From the NCBI RefSeq assembly GCF_022605725.1, contig NC_065553.1, positions 1,054,001 to 1,118,000 on the forward strand: a stretch of DNA of 64,000 nt. Direction: 5' to 3'. Below the pieces are notes generated by a model. The model searched no databases, was not told the origin of the DNA, and saw only the letters and a program-made list of their open reading frames with translations. This document shows positions 23,801 through 34,429 of this stretch, piece after piece; the stretch's first letter is position 1; each line of letters starts with the position of its first letter. The DNA comes from Anthonomus grandis grandis. Taxonomy: Eukaryota > Arthropoda > Insecta > Coleoptera > Curculionidae. A program made the translations under genes and the position numbers.

Positions 23801-24233
23801 TTTGGGTCATAACAGCACATTTTTGTTTTATAAAAAAATTTAATATTTTCATCTATACCCGTAAGTAAAGCCACAAAACAAAAAGTAACACTGCAATTTA
23901 CAAAATAATAGTGAAAATCAATTTAAATGAAGTATTACTGGATTAAATTAATCAATAATGATTAAATTAAATTAAATTAATGATTCAAATTAAATCTGCG
24001 ATACAAGAGGCTCACCGCTACCCCTTTAAATCCTTAACCCCTACCGCCGTACGCCGTAATAAATTTATGGTCGCCCGAGGTGATCGGTATGGGCGCCCGG
24101 GTCTTATTACGTTTGGCAACAGAGCGCAACAAAACGTGCTGTTGGTCAACCGGCTTGAAAAGTCGGGCGACATTTCGGGTGACGTTTCTGCCTATGCGAG
24201 TGTTTATCTGGAGCGTAGCTAGTTAAATCTGTG
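20834..24233. mobile_element. 3.4-kb P-like transposon with ~40-bp inverted ends and 7-bp target duplication
   Basis: The left end CACAGATTTAAGTAGCTACG, then CTCCAGATAACCACTC, is mirrored at the right end (GTGTTTATCTGGAGCGTAGC, then TAGTTAAATCTGTG). GTACTAG directly abuts both ends (20827-20833 and 24234-24240). The interior carries a P-element-type transposase fragment on the minus strand. P elements normally duplicate 8 bp; here the flanks GGTACTAG and GTACTAGG share exactly 7. Much of the interior (21.1-23.2 kb) is AT-rich with no coding text. Confidence 0.8.
23246..23870 (-). pseudogene. P-element-type transposase fragment
   Basis: The first frame (from 23852) has KCLVAFDEMSLKENLEFNKK, IEGFEDLG and IANHALVFCIKGIYSNWKFP, then PLAYFF. 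This is the hallmark catalytic block of P-element/THAP9 transposases: (V)xFDEMS(L/I)K...GFEDLG...ANHALVF...G....WK.P..Y. An adjoining frame (23464-23246) gives KRLYSKNPFNCGISTQNMQV and TLQRGKYLFEALEK, which belong to the region after it. The Asp of FDEM is retained. The N-terminal THAP domain and the rest of the catalytic core are not seen, and the frames are broken, so the copy is defective. It lies inside the 20834-24233 inverted ends. Confidence 0.75.
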
Positions 24234-24499
24234 GTACTAGGCAGAACGCTGTCCCGGAAGATTCCCGCTTAACCTTCAAGATGTCGTGCAGAGTACCACT
24301 TGTGTCATTTCGGAATGACGGAGAATCAGCTGGTTTCTCGGTGTTTCCAATATCGTCACAGTACATTAGGCTTAGCTCTGTGAGCGGTTGCCTGAGTGTT
24401 TTTGGCTGTTTTTGACTGCTTTAGTAATAGTTACATAATAGTGGCTTACTTTAAATGTATTTTATTTTCAGGTCACTCTCACCATCGTTTTTACGCCTT

Positions 24500-25210
24500 T
24501 CAAGTTTCTTTATTACGGTTTTAAGATATAGGCTCTCTGCTCTTCGCTTTGTTCATATTTAATGTACACATTTTTATCTCTTATTGGTTCATAACATAAA
24601 GTAATTTCACTGGCTCCAATATTGTTGCGAAACACCACTCTGATTGGTCTACTTTTGTTTCTATCTTGGTGTTTTAGCCTGAAGGTTTTAATAGTTTCTG
24701 CATACAAATTCGGCTTACTCTTTCATCTTCTTTAGTTTTGGCCTCTGGTGTTCCTCGAACCAAAAAAACCAAAACATTATAAGCCTTTCTCTCCGTTTCT
24801 TTGAGCTCCTGCAAAGTCGATTCAATAAGATCAGTCTCCTTTGTTTTATTGGTTACCTGTAGACGTGGTTCAAGGGGTTTGCTCTCAACTTTTCTTTTAC
24901 TTTGATGACCTGTTCTTTTAGCGTTTGTGTCTCAGCCACCATATTCGCATAGGTTCGCCTAGTCGTTTCACTGGTATTTAATTGCCCCTTGATTTTGATC
25001 ACTTCTTGTTTTGTTTGGTCCACTTGGTTTTTTAAGGTGGGTATGTCTCTTTTGACCAAAATAGCGCATTCGGGGTAAGCGAATATGTTTATTCTAGATT
25101 GGATCATAATCAATGAAGCAGTTTCTGTAGAAATCGTAAGGACAACCAAAGAGGTCTTTAATTGCGTCATTTTAAGTAACATCCTTGTGACGACAGCCTG
25201 TGTCACATTT
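24500..25210 (-). pseudogene. LINE ORF1-like protein remnant (coiled coil plus RNA-binding part)
   Basis: From 25206 there is a hydrophobic start, then a heptad-rich helix containing TKQEVIKIKGQLNTSE and ETQTLKEQVIKVKEKL. After a frame break come KTKEDERVSRICMQKL-like text and RLKHQDRNKSRPIRVVFRNN, ending in SEEQRAYILK. A coiled coil followed by a basic RPI(R/K)V block is usual for ORF1 proteins of CR1/L2-like LINEs. It lies upstream, on the same strand, of the ORF2 at 18.1-20.6 kb, with the P-like element between. It may be that element's ORF1, but this is not proved. Confidence 0.55.
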
Positions 25211-25699
25211 ATATCATGGTAATTGACCCATATTCTAAATAACGATTTTCGCTCGAATTTTAGGTTAGATCGCGGTTTTTCGCACTAGTTCACGGTTTTT
25301 TGGATAGTTCATGGCACAGACTGACGCGTGTAAATTATTATACTTCAACACCTTCAACACCCGATTTTTTATTTATGACCGGTTTTATTCGTCTTTTAAC
25401 GTGGCTAGGGTTTCTACATATTAAACAAACTGATCTGTAAAAGTAGATAATCGGCGTGATCTACAAAGATCACGAATGCTTAAGCGAATAAAAAGTGAAA
25501 TTACCGCATCAAACACGTTTTAAGTAACAATTAGCCATAATATTATACATGTTTATTTCGTTCGTGTTTAACTGCTTGAAGATTCTAGTGTAGTGTGATG
25601 ACCCTGATGGTTCACTTTCTTTTTGTATGACGCCCGTTATAGCATAACAAGTTACCGATTTTGGAGATATGCTGTGGGAATGAGATAATATTTACTTAC

Positions 25700-25739
25700 C
25701 ATATTGGGTGGGTAGATTGGCAGAATGTACTGAGGAAAC
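25700..25739 (-). CDS. Probable 40-bp upstream exon of the ZP-domain gene
   Basis: On the minus strand a run of T and C ending TTTTTTCAG precedes a 40-bp segment that ends in ATATG|GTAAGTAAA, a strong donor. Read in the frame that ends with one spare base it gives VSSVHSANLPTQY. Its spare G joins the TG that opens the 16525 exon to make a Val codon, continuing VEDDGSAANEI without a stop. The small exon would sit just after a signal peptide encoded further upstream. Evidence is splice signals and phase only; no homology is visible in 13 residues. Confidence 0.45.
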
Positions 25740-26285
25740 CTGAAAAAAAAAAGAAACTTTATCAGAACGTGTGTAGCTAGTGTTATAGTGAAAAAGTTCA
25801 GTGGTTTGTTGTTTGTCAACCGTCAAACAGTTAAGAAGTAAAGGGCACCATCATGGAAATAAAATGAAATTGAGAAAAAATTAACACTTTACTAGGACAA
25901 AGTATTTGTCCTTGTCACACAAGTTTGATTCACCTTGCCAAGAAAAGAGACAACAAACAGGACTATAACCTTGTCTACCTGGTTATGATTCAAGTCCCAC
26001 CTTTCATTGCCTAAGACCATACATAGTACGCCATACGTCTCTACTGTTTTCGTTGTCATAAATTTGATGTCGTTTGTCGAATTATAAAAAGTACGTCACT
26101 TTAAGGTTATGTGTCAACTGTCAACATTCTAAGAAAGTAAGCAACCGTTAGTCCAGAACATAGTACTAAAATGAACTCAAAATAATACAAGGAAAAAAGA
26201 TCAAAGACACAGCTCCAGGCTAAGACCAGATCTGGAAACAAAATGGACCTTTATACTTAACAGAATAGTAGAGGGAGACAAGACC
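25740..26285. other. Intergenic or intronic stretch, nothing recognised
   Basis: No ORF, inverted ends or tRNA-like fold was found. GGACTATAACCTTGTCTACC at 25961 superficially recalls a tRNA gene but lacks a matching acceptor stem and T-loop. Confidence 0.4.
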
Positions 26286-26289
26286 GTTC

Positions 26290-28060
26290 CAACAAACTGA
26301 AAAAAACAATCATCAATCAAGTCATGCCACTTCTAAAAGAGGGAAAGGACCCAAAGGAATTCAACAGCTATAAACCGATAACATTAAGCTCCTGTATATC
26401 AAAAGCAATGGAATCCATAATACAAGCCAGGCTGGATTATAAACTGAAAAAAAGCAACACATTTGGCGCATTAGAAAATGGTTTCAGGAAGGGAAAAGAA
26501 CCTTGGACAGTTGTTTATACCTAGCAACCAAGATATACCAAGCTTTCAATAATAGAAGTAATTGCAGTTTTCTTAGACGTATCGGCGGCATTCGACAATG
26601 TTTCCATAAATAGTTTACTCAACTCTCTGGATTAGCTTCGAGTTACCAAAAAATTAATCCAACTAACAGAAAGTCTTCTACTAAACAGGCAAATTGTGTT
26701 AAGATCACCAACAACAGGAAAAACCACTGGTATACATGGCTACACTAAACGATTTTAACACAGATAAAGTAAAAATCTTTCAATTTGCAGACGACTTAGT
26801 ATTTATTAATAACAAGAACCAAGAATATAAATAGAGATAGAGTAATAATTAAAAACCACCTAAACAGAGTCAACATATGGCTGCGAAATCATGGAGTGAA
26901 TATTGCACAACAAAACCCAAGGCATATTTTCTTCAGGACCTATAACAAGTGGAATAAATACCTAACCTAATAATCAATAAAAAAAATTTAATGGGTGTCC
27001 ATATTAAAGGAGTAACTTTTGACAACCACTTATAACCTGGATAAAACACATAGAAAACCAAACAGAAAAAGTTATAAAGGGAATACACATAATGAAAAGT
27101 TTAGCAAGGGTTTGGTGGGGCAGTGAATCTAAAATCCTAATAACAATATATTGTAAGGAATAGTAGGAACTGATTTAGATTATAAAATGCATGCCTAATG
27201 CATGTTTAAAACCTCCAAGGACAATTGGAACAATTTAAATAGAACACATTACAAGCATTGGAGTGGCTTTAGGCTTCATACAATCAACACCACTTCAAGA
27301 ATCTATTTAATATTCAAGCGAGTGCCAACATGAGATCACCGTGTTGGAGAAAATACCAAACACTAGCCATTATTGAAAGTCTAAACATGATGCTTCAATT
27401 TATCCCAAAAATACAAAAGTCAAGATTACTCCTATGCTCTAAATTTCCGTATTGCCAGCAAACCAAAACTGTTAACTCCAATAAATTCAATTTAAGAAAA
27501 GAGACTTAACAAATCAAAATTCCTTCTACTTGTGTCGCAATTCCGAGAATTCACAATAGCATCTGTAAAACCTATGAGCAAAATATGTGGAATAGGAATT
27601 TACTGCTTATGTAAATTAAAAGAAGACTAAGTGACTATACTCCAATAAGCGCAGCATAAACTTTAGCAATCAGAGAAGCTCTAAGAAGTTTAAGTGGACA
27701 AATTATTTGTTTGTACTGCTCATTTGCTCGGATTCCCTCAGTGAACTTCAATTAATTACAACACTAGGAATAAACAAAGATACTTCATAACACTCTCAAC
27801 AAAGCAAGAAATTCTCAACAATGGGGAAATGGGCATCAGACTTCTGTGGACCACAAGCCACACCGGAATTAGAAGAAATGACAAAGCAGATGAATTGGCA
27901 CAAACAGGAAGACAGTTGGAACAAATTGGTCAACCCAACTGAATGATGGAAAAGCAGCCATATGGAAGAAATAGGAACAAACTGGACTATGCAAGACTTG
28001 AACCAAAACCCCTAAAAAAACCATGGTTCCATAATACGAAATACACAATTAGGGAAAAAA
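26290..28060 (+). pseudogene. I-type LINE remnant: reverse transcriptase and RNase H
   Basis: Bases 26324-26524 encode LLKEGKDPKEFNSYKPITLS and SCISKAMESIIQARLDY, then GALENGFRKGK, the opening of the RT. A degenerate motif A (LDVSAAFDNV-like, near 26575) and QFADDLVFI-like text (near 26785) follow. Near 27835 the frame reads IRLLWTTSHTGIRRNDKADE, the C-terminal RNase H motif (SHxGIxGNExAD) carried by I/R1/LOA-type LINEs. Many stops and small indels separate the blocks. The plus-strand zinc-knuckle ORF1 at 30.4-31.1 kb is of the same general class, but it lies downstream, so it belongs to another copy or a rearranged one. Confidence 0.8.
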
Positions 28061-29045
28061 ATTGCAACGCAAGTGAATATAAGAGAATGCTTGAATTATT
28101 GGTTATGCTAGTTGCAACATCTCATTTCATGAAAAATAAGAAAGAAGAGCAGAAGAAGAACCGTTATATTTTTTTTTCTCCAGGTAGCTTCGGATGGTTT
28201 GGGTGGCAAAGTATAGAAATCGAGATCCGTAGAACTTATAAATCTGCATGCAACTTTTGGCTGTCATGCAATAAATATTGTATGGATAACAAATGAGCAC
28301 TTTACATAAATTTATGTGCTATTTTTTTTCTCGATTTGATTCGATTTGACATAATCTAACTTTAATTTGAGGGACAACATGACCACAACTATGTAAATAA
28401 AAAGGCTTTTATTCTCATGTCATCTAATGGTTCGATATTCCTTGAGGAAAACCTCTATCAAGTCTCCATATTTGACCAAGGAAAAAAATAATAAACCTAG
28501 AAATTGAACTTCGAGAACTGTTAAAAATATTCCAAGAAGTTTCAGAAGTTACCACAGAAATCCATAAGCTCCAAACTAAGATGTAAAGCATTAGAAGCTC
28601 CAAATTAAGCTACAAAACTAAAATATACAAAGTTTGTCTGGCCTTCTAAGTACTGAAAGGCCAGGAAGGGAATATGGGAGGTTTACATCCTTTTAAATCT
28701 TGCAAAGTGGCTATTCAAGAGTAAAAGGGATCAGAAAAGTTGAACGCAAAAGGAGAATATATGTACAAGCAAGCCAATGAAATCCTAACCACTGAGTTTA
28801 AAATTCAGACCAAAATCTTATAGCATATATACCTTAAAGTATGTTAATGTGTTTCGCTGTTATTAGGGACATAGGGTTGAGGAATTTTCCATAGGACATT
28901 ATTTAATTTGGTGAACCTCTTTTATGTTCAATGAGCGGCCAAAGAAAGGTGCATATTCTGAATGCCCAGAGCCTTACAAGGAGGAGTAAAGACCACATAA
29001 CTATGTTAGAGTTCACATTTACTATGCTGTTAAGCTTTAAGGGAA
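28060..29045. other. Repeat-derived non-coding stretch
   Basis: The first ~250 bases look like the C-terminal tail and 3' end of the LINE (an ORF to 28296 rich in K and E, then an AT-rich tail). The rest holds only short ORFs. No domain was recognised before the inverted end at 29046. Confidence 0.4.
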
Positions 29046-30413
29046 AATTGAGGCTATGAGTGCAATATCGGACTAACCCACAAAAATTCAAAATCGGCTT
29101 TATTGTAGAATATTATCCGTCAAGTTGAAATCTATTTACTGCACAGTGAACCAAACGACTTATTCCTTTTGCTTACGAGATAGAGGCAGCACTAAGAAGT
29201 TGAGAAGGAACTTCACTAAAGGAAGGCTCAATGTTCTAGAGACACCCTAAGAAAAGACACTGAACTGGCATAAAGTGGAAACGCAGCAGTCATATTATGT
29301 TTTAATCTAATGAAGACTCTTCCTACATCTGTACTTACCACAGGCATTTCAAGTTATGGACTTACTGCTTTAATATACATGAAATGGCAACCAATAATTC
29401 GTTCATGTTTGTATGGGATGAAAGTATTACTTCCAGGGAGCTGCAAGAGGTGGGATCTTGTTATATTACATAAAAAACTTTGTTACATCGAAGGGACTTA
29501 TTATGTATTCTGACCAATGTGGTAATCAGAATGGTAATACAAAAATGTCATTGATATATAACTATATTACTGCATCTCCATTATTTATGTCATTCCTATT
29601 TACCATGCGACCAAGATTTCGGAATCTTAGAAAAAGAAAAGGAATTCCATCCACATATATTTATACCTTAAGACTGGCATACAGTCATAAGACATGCTAG
29701 AAAGTCAAGATTTTTTCTACTAAGTAACTTGAAAGAAACATAGCAAACAGAAAAGTATCTTAAACAAAAACAAAGGTGGAGTGGCTCAAAATCCAATGGT
29801 TAAGGTTTAGAAAAGATTTTCCCAATACTATTCAGTATAAGTACTCAAATAATGAAGAGGTTTATTTTAACACAGTAGATCTTAATAAAAGGAAATCTGT
29901 TTCCAAGGAAATTAAGGATCTGCCCCTTTCATACCCAAATAGTAATGCCATTAATGAAGGTAAAAAGAAATATCTCCTTGAGTTAATGGAATTCATCCCT
30001 CCTATATACCGAGATTTTTATAAAAATCTGAGGTCATCCGCTCAAGCAACTGGAGGTGAAGTAATTGGCCCAATTGAGGAAGAAGAAACTTTACTTATTT
30101 AATAACTACCTACTAATTTTTGACGTAAAACTTATTATAACTTAAGTTATAGTAACCCATTAAAAAACCCAATCTATTTTAAATGCAAAGTGGACTAACC
30201 CACATAGAAAAATCGAATATTAGCCATATCCAAAAATTTAAAACAAATTCCGCAAATTTAAGTAACACTCTTAAGAACATTGAATTAATTCGAACTACAA
30301 AAATGTTCTTTTAAAAGGGTTTTGCGCACTTACATTTTCGTATTTTTTTAAGCCTATTATTTAGCACTTAATAATATTAGGGTTAGTCCGTTTTTGCACT
30401 CATAGCCTCAATT
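29046..30413. mobile_element. 1.37-kb DNA transposon of unplaced family, 34-bp inverted ends
   Basis: The left end AATTGAGGCTATGAGTGCAA, then TATCGGACTAACCC (29046-29079), is mirrored at 30380-30413 (GGGTTAGTCCGTTTTTGCAC, then TCATAGCCTCAATT), with only 2 differences in 34. A third partial copy (GGACTAACCCACATAGAAAA, near 30192) lies just inside the right end. The interior codes for a protein with a conserved SDxCGGQN-like block, disrupted by stops. The target duplication is unclear because AATT is itself palindromic. Confidence 0.8.
29281..30102 (+). pseudogene. Transposon-encoded protein of unplaced insect family (SDxCGxQN motif)
   Basis: In order, across frame changes, I read: FVWDESITSRELQEVGSC (29418), LIMYSDQCGNQNGNTKMSLI (29490), NYITASPLF, then (near 29605) FLPCDQDFGILEKEKEFHPH. 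From 29776 there is a clean frame: VEWLKIQWLRFRKDFPNTIQ, then LPLSYPNSNAINEGKKKYLL, LMEFIPPIYRDFYKNL and a stop. The sequence WxE..ASRG.QEV....(Y)SDxCGGQN....GHS(F/H)...D.DF..IEK is a recurrent insect repeat protein I remember without a superfamily name. The Asp of SDQCG and of CDQDF are candidate metal ligands. The N-terminal part is not recognised and there are at least four breaks. Confidence 0.65.
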
Positions 30414-30434
30414 ATACCTAATGACGTTTATTTG

Positions 30435-31085
30435 TTTAGGATCACATCCCACATGCCCATCACTGATTACTTTATTTGGTACTGTTTTGGGCATGTCAAA
30501 GTACAATGTAGAGGGAGAGCAAGATGTCCCAAAGTTGGAGGTGAACATGACCTAGTGACTAGACTGTAAGATGTTCCAATGCTGCAATTGTAACTTACAC
30601 CCTTTAGGATCGCATAAGAAGAACTCTGAAGAATAGAAAAAAATTATGGAAATGATGTCAAAACAGTGGTGCTCATTCTATAAGGCCTCCAAAACCTTTG
30701 ATTAGAAGGCTTAGGCTAAAGGCAATGACGTTTTACCAAGTAAAGTGCAACACTAACTTCCCAGCACTACCTGAAATCCAACGTTCATTAATCACAACAA
30801 GAGACAGCTAAGAAATACCAACGGTTTTAAGTCAACCATCAATATTCCCAGATATTCCACAGCAAAGAGAGGGACAAAAAGCGAAGAAATGGTAGTAGAG
30901 CCAGACCATAGCCCTGAAGTCATTCATAATATTAGCTCCCTTCTTCCATCTAAGCCATCAAATTCGGGGTTTCTTAAATAGACAAAGAAGAGGTGCCGTT
31001 GCGATCTATCATCAGCTCAGCAACATCGGAACTTGCCAAATTTATGATGAGCATTATCCAATCACTACCAGACCGTGTTCCCTTG
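30435..31085 (+). pseudogene. LINE ORF1 (gag-like) with zinc knuckles
   Basis: Around 30475 the frame gives CFGHVKVQCRGRARCP followed by KVGGEHDLVT. After frame changes come VPMLQL/NCKLTHSASHKK-like text and (near 30630) EYRKKLW-like residues. This is the CX2CX4HX4C zinc-knuckle array (R(C)xRCxxxGHxxxxC...CxxCGxxH...C) of ORF1 proteins of I/Jockey-type LINEs, with some Cys lost. Beyond it Ser/Pro-rich text (SITIPRYSTAKRG-like) is typical of the ORF1 tail. It stops where the element with inverted ends begins at about 31.26 kb. Confidence 0.65.
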
Positions 31086-31260
31086 TTTCGTTCCGAGTTT
31101 CGTATAAGGCAATTCGTACTCCCTTGTACGAAGCTCGGCTCATTTCGTCGAACTCCTTCAGGCCACTAACGTTAGATCGCGAACTTAATTAATATACCTA
31201 ACCCGCCAATTTATGGAAAAATAAATGACCACTATGAAGTGGCCGCCATCTTGTGTGATT

Positions 31261-34257
31261 GTGTCCTTCCGATGTTGATCACCCTGATAAATTTCAGTGG
31301 TGCCAATTGTAGGGAAACAAGACAATTAAAGTTTTTGGAAGGTTATGTTCAGTGTTGCCAATACAGCAGATTTAGCGGAAGAATTTGTAACTTAGCGGGT
31401 TAAAACTTATTTTAGCGGACAACGGATTTTGTAGCGACATAACTTCATAATTTAGCGGTTTATTAAATAACATTATCCCTCCCATCCCATTATAAGGCGT
31501 CCTCTAGCTTGGAAACTAAAAATGGCTGGGAAACTCCAGAATGGAATGGGGGATTGATTAGGTTGTTATTGCTTTTGATTTGATTTTTGTTAAGTAGATA
31601 AGGTGAGTTAGATTAATTTGTGTTTTATTAATAGAAAGATTAATTTCTTCCAGACCGTTAGAAAAATTAAAAAAGAAGAACATAAGACGGACAAAATAAA
31701 TGAACTGCGTATAAAAGAAAAAAAATTAGTTTCGTCCAGGTAGATGAGGTCTTGAAGGAGAAAGACAAGAAGAACTCTCTGTGTCTGTAGTATTTGAAGT
31801 GATACCTATAAAAACTTCGTTAATTTCTTCTAGACACTTAAAATAAGAAGAAGAAGACATGCAGGAAAAAATTAATGAACTGTCTGTAAAAGAAAAACCA
31901 AAAATTTCTTCCAGGCAGTTGAGGTTATAAATCAGAAAGGCAAGAAAAACTGTGGAATGAAATAATTTAGCTGCATGTAAAAATTCTTTAATTTCTTCCA
32001 CGCACTTAAAGAAGACGAACAAGAGTAAGAAGAAGAAGCCGATACAAAAAAATCAATAATTTCTTTAATGCAGTTAAGGTTCTGAAGGAAAAAGATAAGA
32101 AGAACTGAGATCTATAATAACTCAACTGCATGCAAAAAATTCGTTAATTTCTTCCAGCCACTTCAAAATGAAGAAAACATGCAGGAAAAAATTAATGAAC
32201 TATCTATAAAGGAAACGTCAATCATTTCTTCCAGGCAGTTGAGGTTATGAAGGAGAAAGGCAAGAAGGACTGTGGACTAAAATAATTTAACTGAATGTAA
32301 AAATTAATTAATTTTTTCCATGCACTTAAAGAAGAAGAACAAGTCATGCAGGATTAAATTATTGATCTGCCTGTAACAAACAAATCAATAATTTCTTCAA
32401 TGCAGTTAAGGTTCTGAAGGAAAAAGATAAGAAGAACTGAGATCTATAATAACTCAACTGCATGCAAAAAATTCGTTAATTTCTTCCAGGCACTTCAAAA
32501 TGAAGAAGACATGCAGGAAAAAATTAATGAACTATCTATAAAGGAAACGTCAATCATTTCTTCCAGGCAGTTGAGGTTATGAAGGAGAAAGGCAAGAACT
32601 GTGGACTAAAATAATTTAACTGAATGTAAAAATTAATTAATTTTTTCCATGCACTTAAAGAAGAAGAACAAGAGAAAGAACAAGTCATGCAGGATTAAAT
32701 TATTGATCTGCCTGTAACAAAAAATCAATAATTTCTTCAATGCAGTTAAGGTTCTGAAGGAAAAAGATAAGAAGAACTGAGATCTATATTAACTCAACTG
32801 CATGTACAAAATTCGTTAATTTCTTCCAGCCACTTCAAAATGAAGAAGACATGCAGGAAAAAATTAATGAAATATCTATAAAGGAAACGTCAATAATTTC
32901 TTCAATGCAGTTAAGGTTCTGAAGGAAAAAGATAAGAAGAACTGAGATCTATATTAACTCAACTGCATGTACAAAATTCGTTAATTTCTTCCAGCCACTT
33001 CAAAATGAAGAAGACATGCAGGAAAAAATTAATGAACTATCTATAAAGGAAACGTCAATCATTTCTTCCAGGCAGTTGAGGTTATGAAGGAGAAAGGCAA
33101 GAAGAACTGCGGACTAAAATAATTTAACTGAATGTAAAAATTAATTAATTTTTTCCATGCACTTAAAGAAGAAGAACAAGAGAAAGAACAAGTCATGCAG
33201 GATTAAATTATTAATCTGCCTGTAACAAAAAAATCAATAATTTCTTCAATGCAGTTAAGGTTCTGAAGGAAAAAGATAAGAAGAACTGAGATCTATAATA
33301 ACTCAACTGCATGTACAAAATTCGTTAATTTCTTCCAGGCACTTCAATATAAAGAAGAATAAGAAGACATGCAGGAATAAATTATTGAACTGTCTGTAAA
33401 AGAAACGTCAATTATTTCTTTGAGGCAGTTGGGGTTATGAAGGAGAAAGACAAGAAAAACTGAGGCCTGTAGTATCTTAACTGCCTATAAGAAATTCGTG
33501 AATTTTTTTTAAGAACTTAAACAAAAGAAAGAAAAACAAAAAGTGGGATATTGGACATAAATGATCTACCTGTAAAAGAAAAATTAATAATTTCTTCTGA
33601 AAGACAAGAAAAGCTGAAGTCTATATTAATTCAACTGCCTATAGAAAATTCGTTAATATCTTTCATGTACTTAAAGAATAAGAACCACAAGAATAAGAAG
33701 AAATTCAGGATGAAATTAATAAGCTGCCTGTAAAAGAATCAATAATTCTTAATAATTCTCATAGGTAATATTTTTTTCAGGTACTTAAAGAAGGAGAAGA
33801 AAAATAAGAACAAATATGGAATAAAAGTCATAAATTGCCTTTAAAAGGAAAATCAATAATCTCATCCAGGCATTTGAGATCCTGATGGAAAAAATAAGAA
33901 AAACTGTAATCTGATAGTAACTTATTTGTTTTACTTGTAACTTGTTTTACTCTTGTCATAAACTTCAATCCTACGAATCCTAATACCATGAAAATGATGG
34001 TCTTAATTAAAATTTTTCCTTGTGTTTACTTTGAAACTAAATAAACTAATACTAAAAAAATGTAATGCTTCTAAAAATTTGAAATCAATTGATTATTTAT
34101 TAATGTTTGTATAGCTTCCCTTCAGACATATGGAATTTATTAGACCGCTAAGAAATGCTTAAAGCGCCTTATCGGTGCCGTCATTATCTTTATTTAATAT
34201 ATCTTTTGTTGGCAACACTGAAAATGTTCAGAGTGACCAACATCAAAAGGATACAAC
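31261..34257. mobile_element. Inverted-end element (about 3 kb) whose interior is tandem satellite
   Basis: Left GTGTCCTTCCGATGTTGATC, then ACCCTGATAAATTTCAGTGG, then TGCCAA (31261-31306). It is mirrored at 34209-34257 (TTGGCAACACTGAAAATGTT, then CAGAGTGACCAACATCAAAA, then GGATAC) with about 80% identity. Farther in, AATTTAGCGGTTTATTAAAT (near 31450) is mirrored by GGAATTTATTAGACCGCTAA (near 34131). No transposase is encoded. Nearly all of the interior is the satellite listed separately. The target duplication is not resolved, so the class is unknown. Confidence 0.65.
31640..33900. repeat. Two-part higher-order satellite, unit about 340 bp (two parts of about 170 bp)
   Basis: The block GGTTCTGAAGGAAAAAGATAAG starts at 32078, 32410, 32750, 32915 and 33259, so spacings are 332, 340, 165 and 344. 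Every part contains TTAATTTCTTCCAGGCA(C/G)TT-like text. Two alternating part types are seen: one with GAAGACATGCAGGAAAAAAT, the other with GAACAAGTCATGCAGGATTA. The 165-bp step at 32750-32915 shows a half-unit lost by unequal exchange. Copies at the two edges (31.64-32.0 and 33.4-33.9 kb) are the most diverged, which is usual for arrays homogenised in the middle. No coding frame persists. Confidence 0.9.
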
Positions 34258-34429
34258 CACTATAAAAATTACGGCCAGCAGGCAGAGGTTATTCTTGTTC
34301 ATGGTGGCCATTTGCATTAGTAGTCCAGGTATATTTATTAAGTTCGTACATTAGACTCATCTATAAGCCAGTAAGCTTTGACGTTGAGAGTTTTTATACT
34401 TAAATGTGCCCATCAGAGAATCTCTTAAC

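Noticed and set aside
25961..26000. tRNA-like text GGACTATAACC...GGTTATGATTCAAGTCC
   Set aside because: No acceptor stem pairing, and the B-box-like part lacks GGTTCGANTCC; an accidental resemblance.
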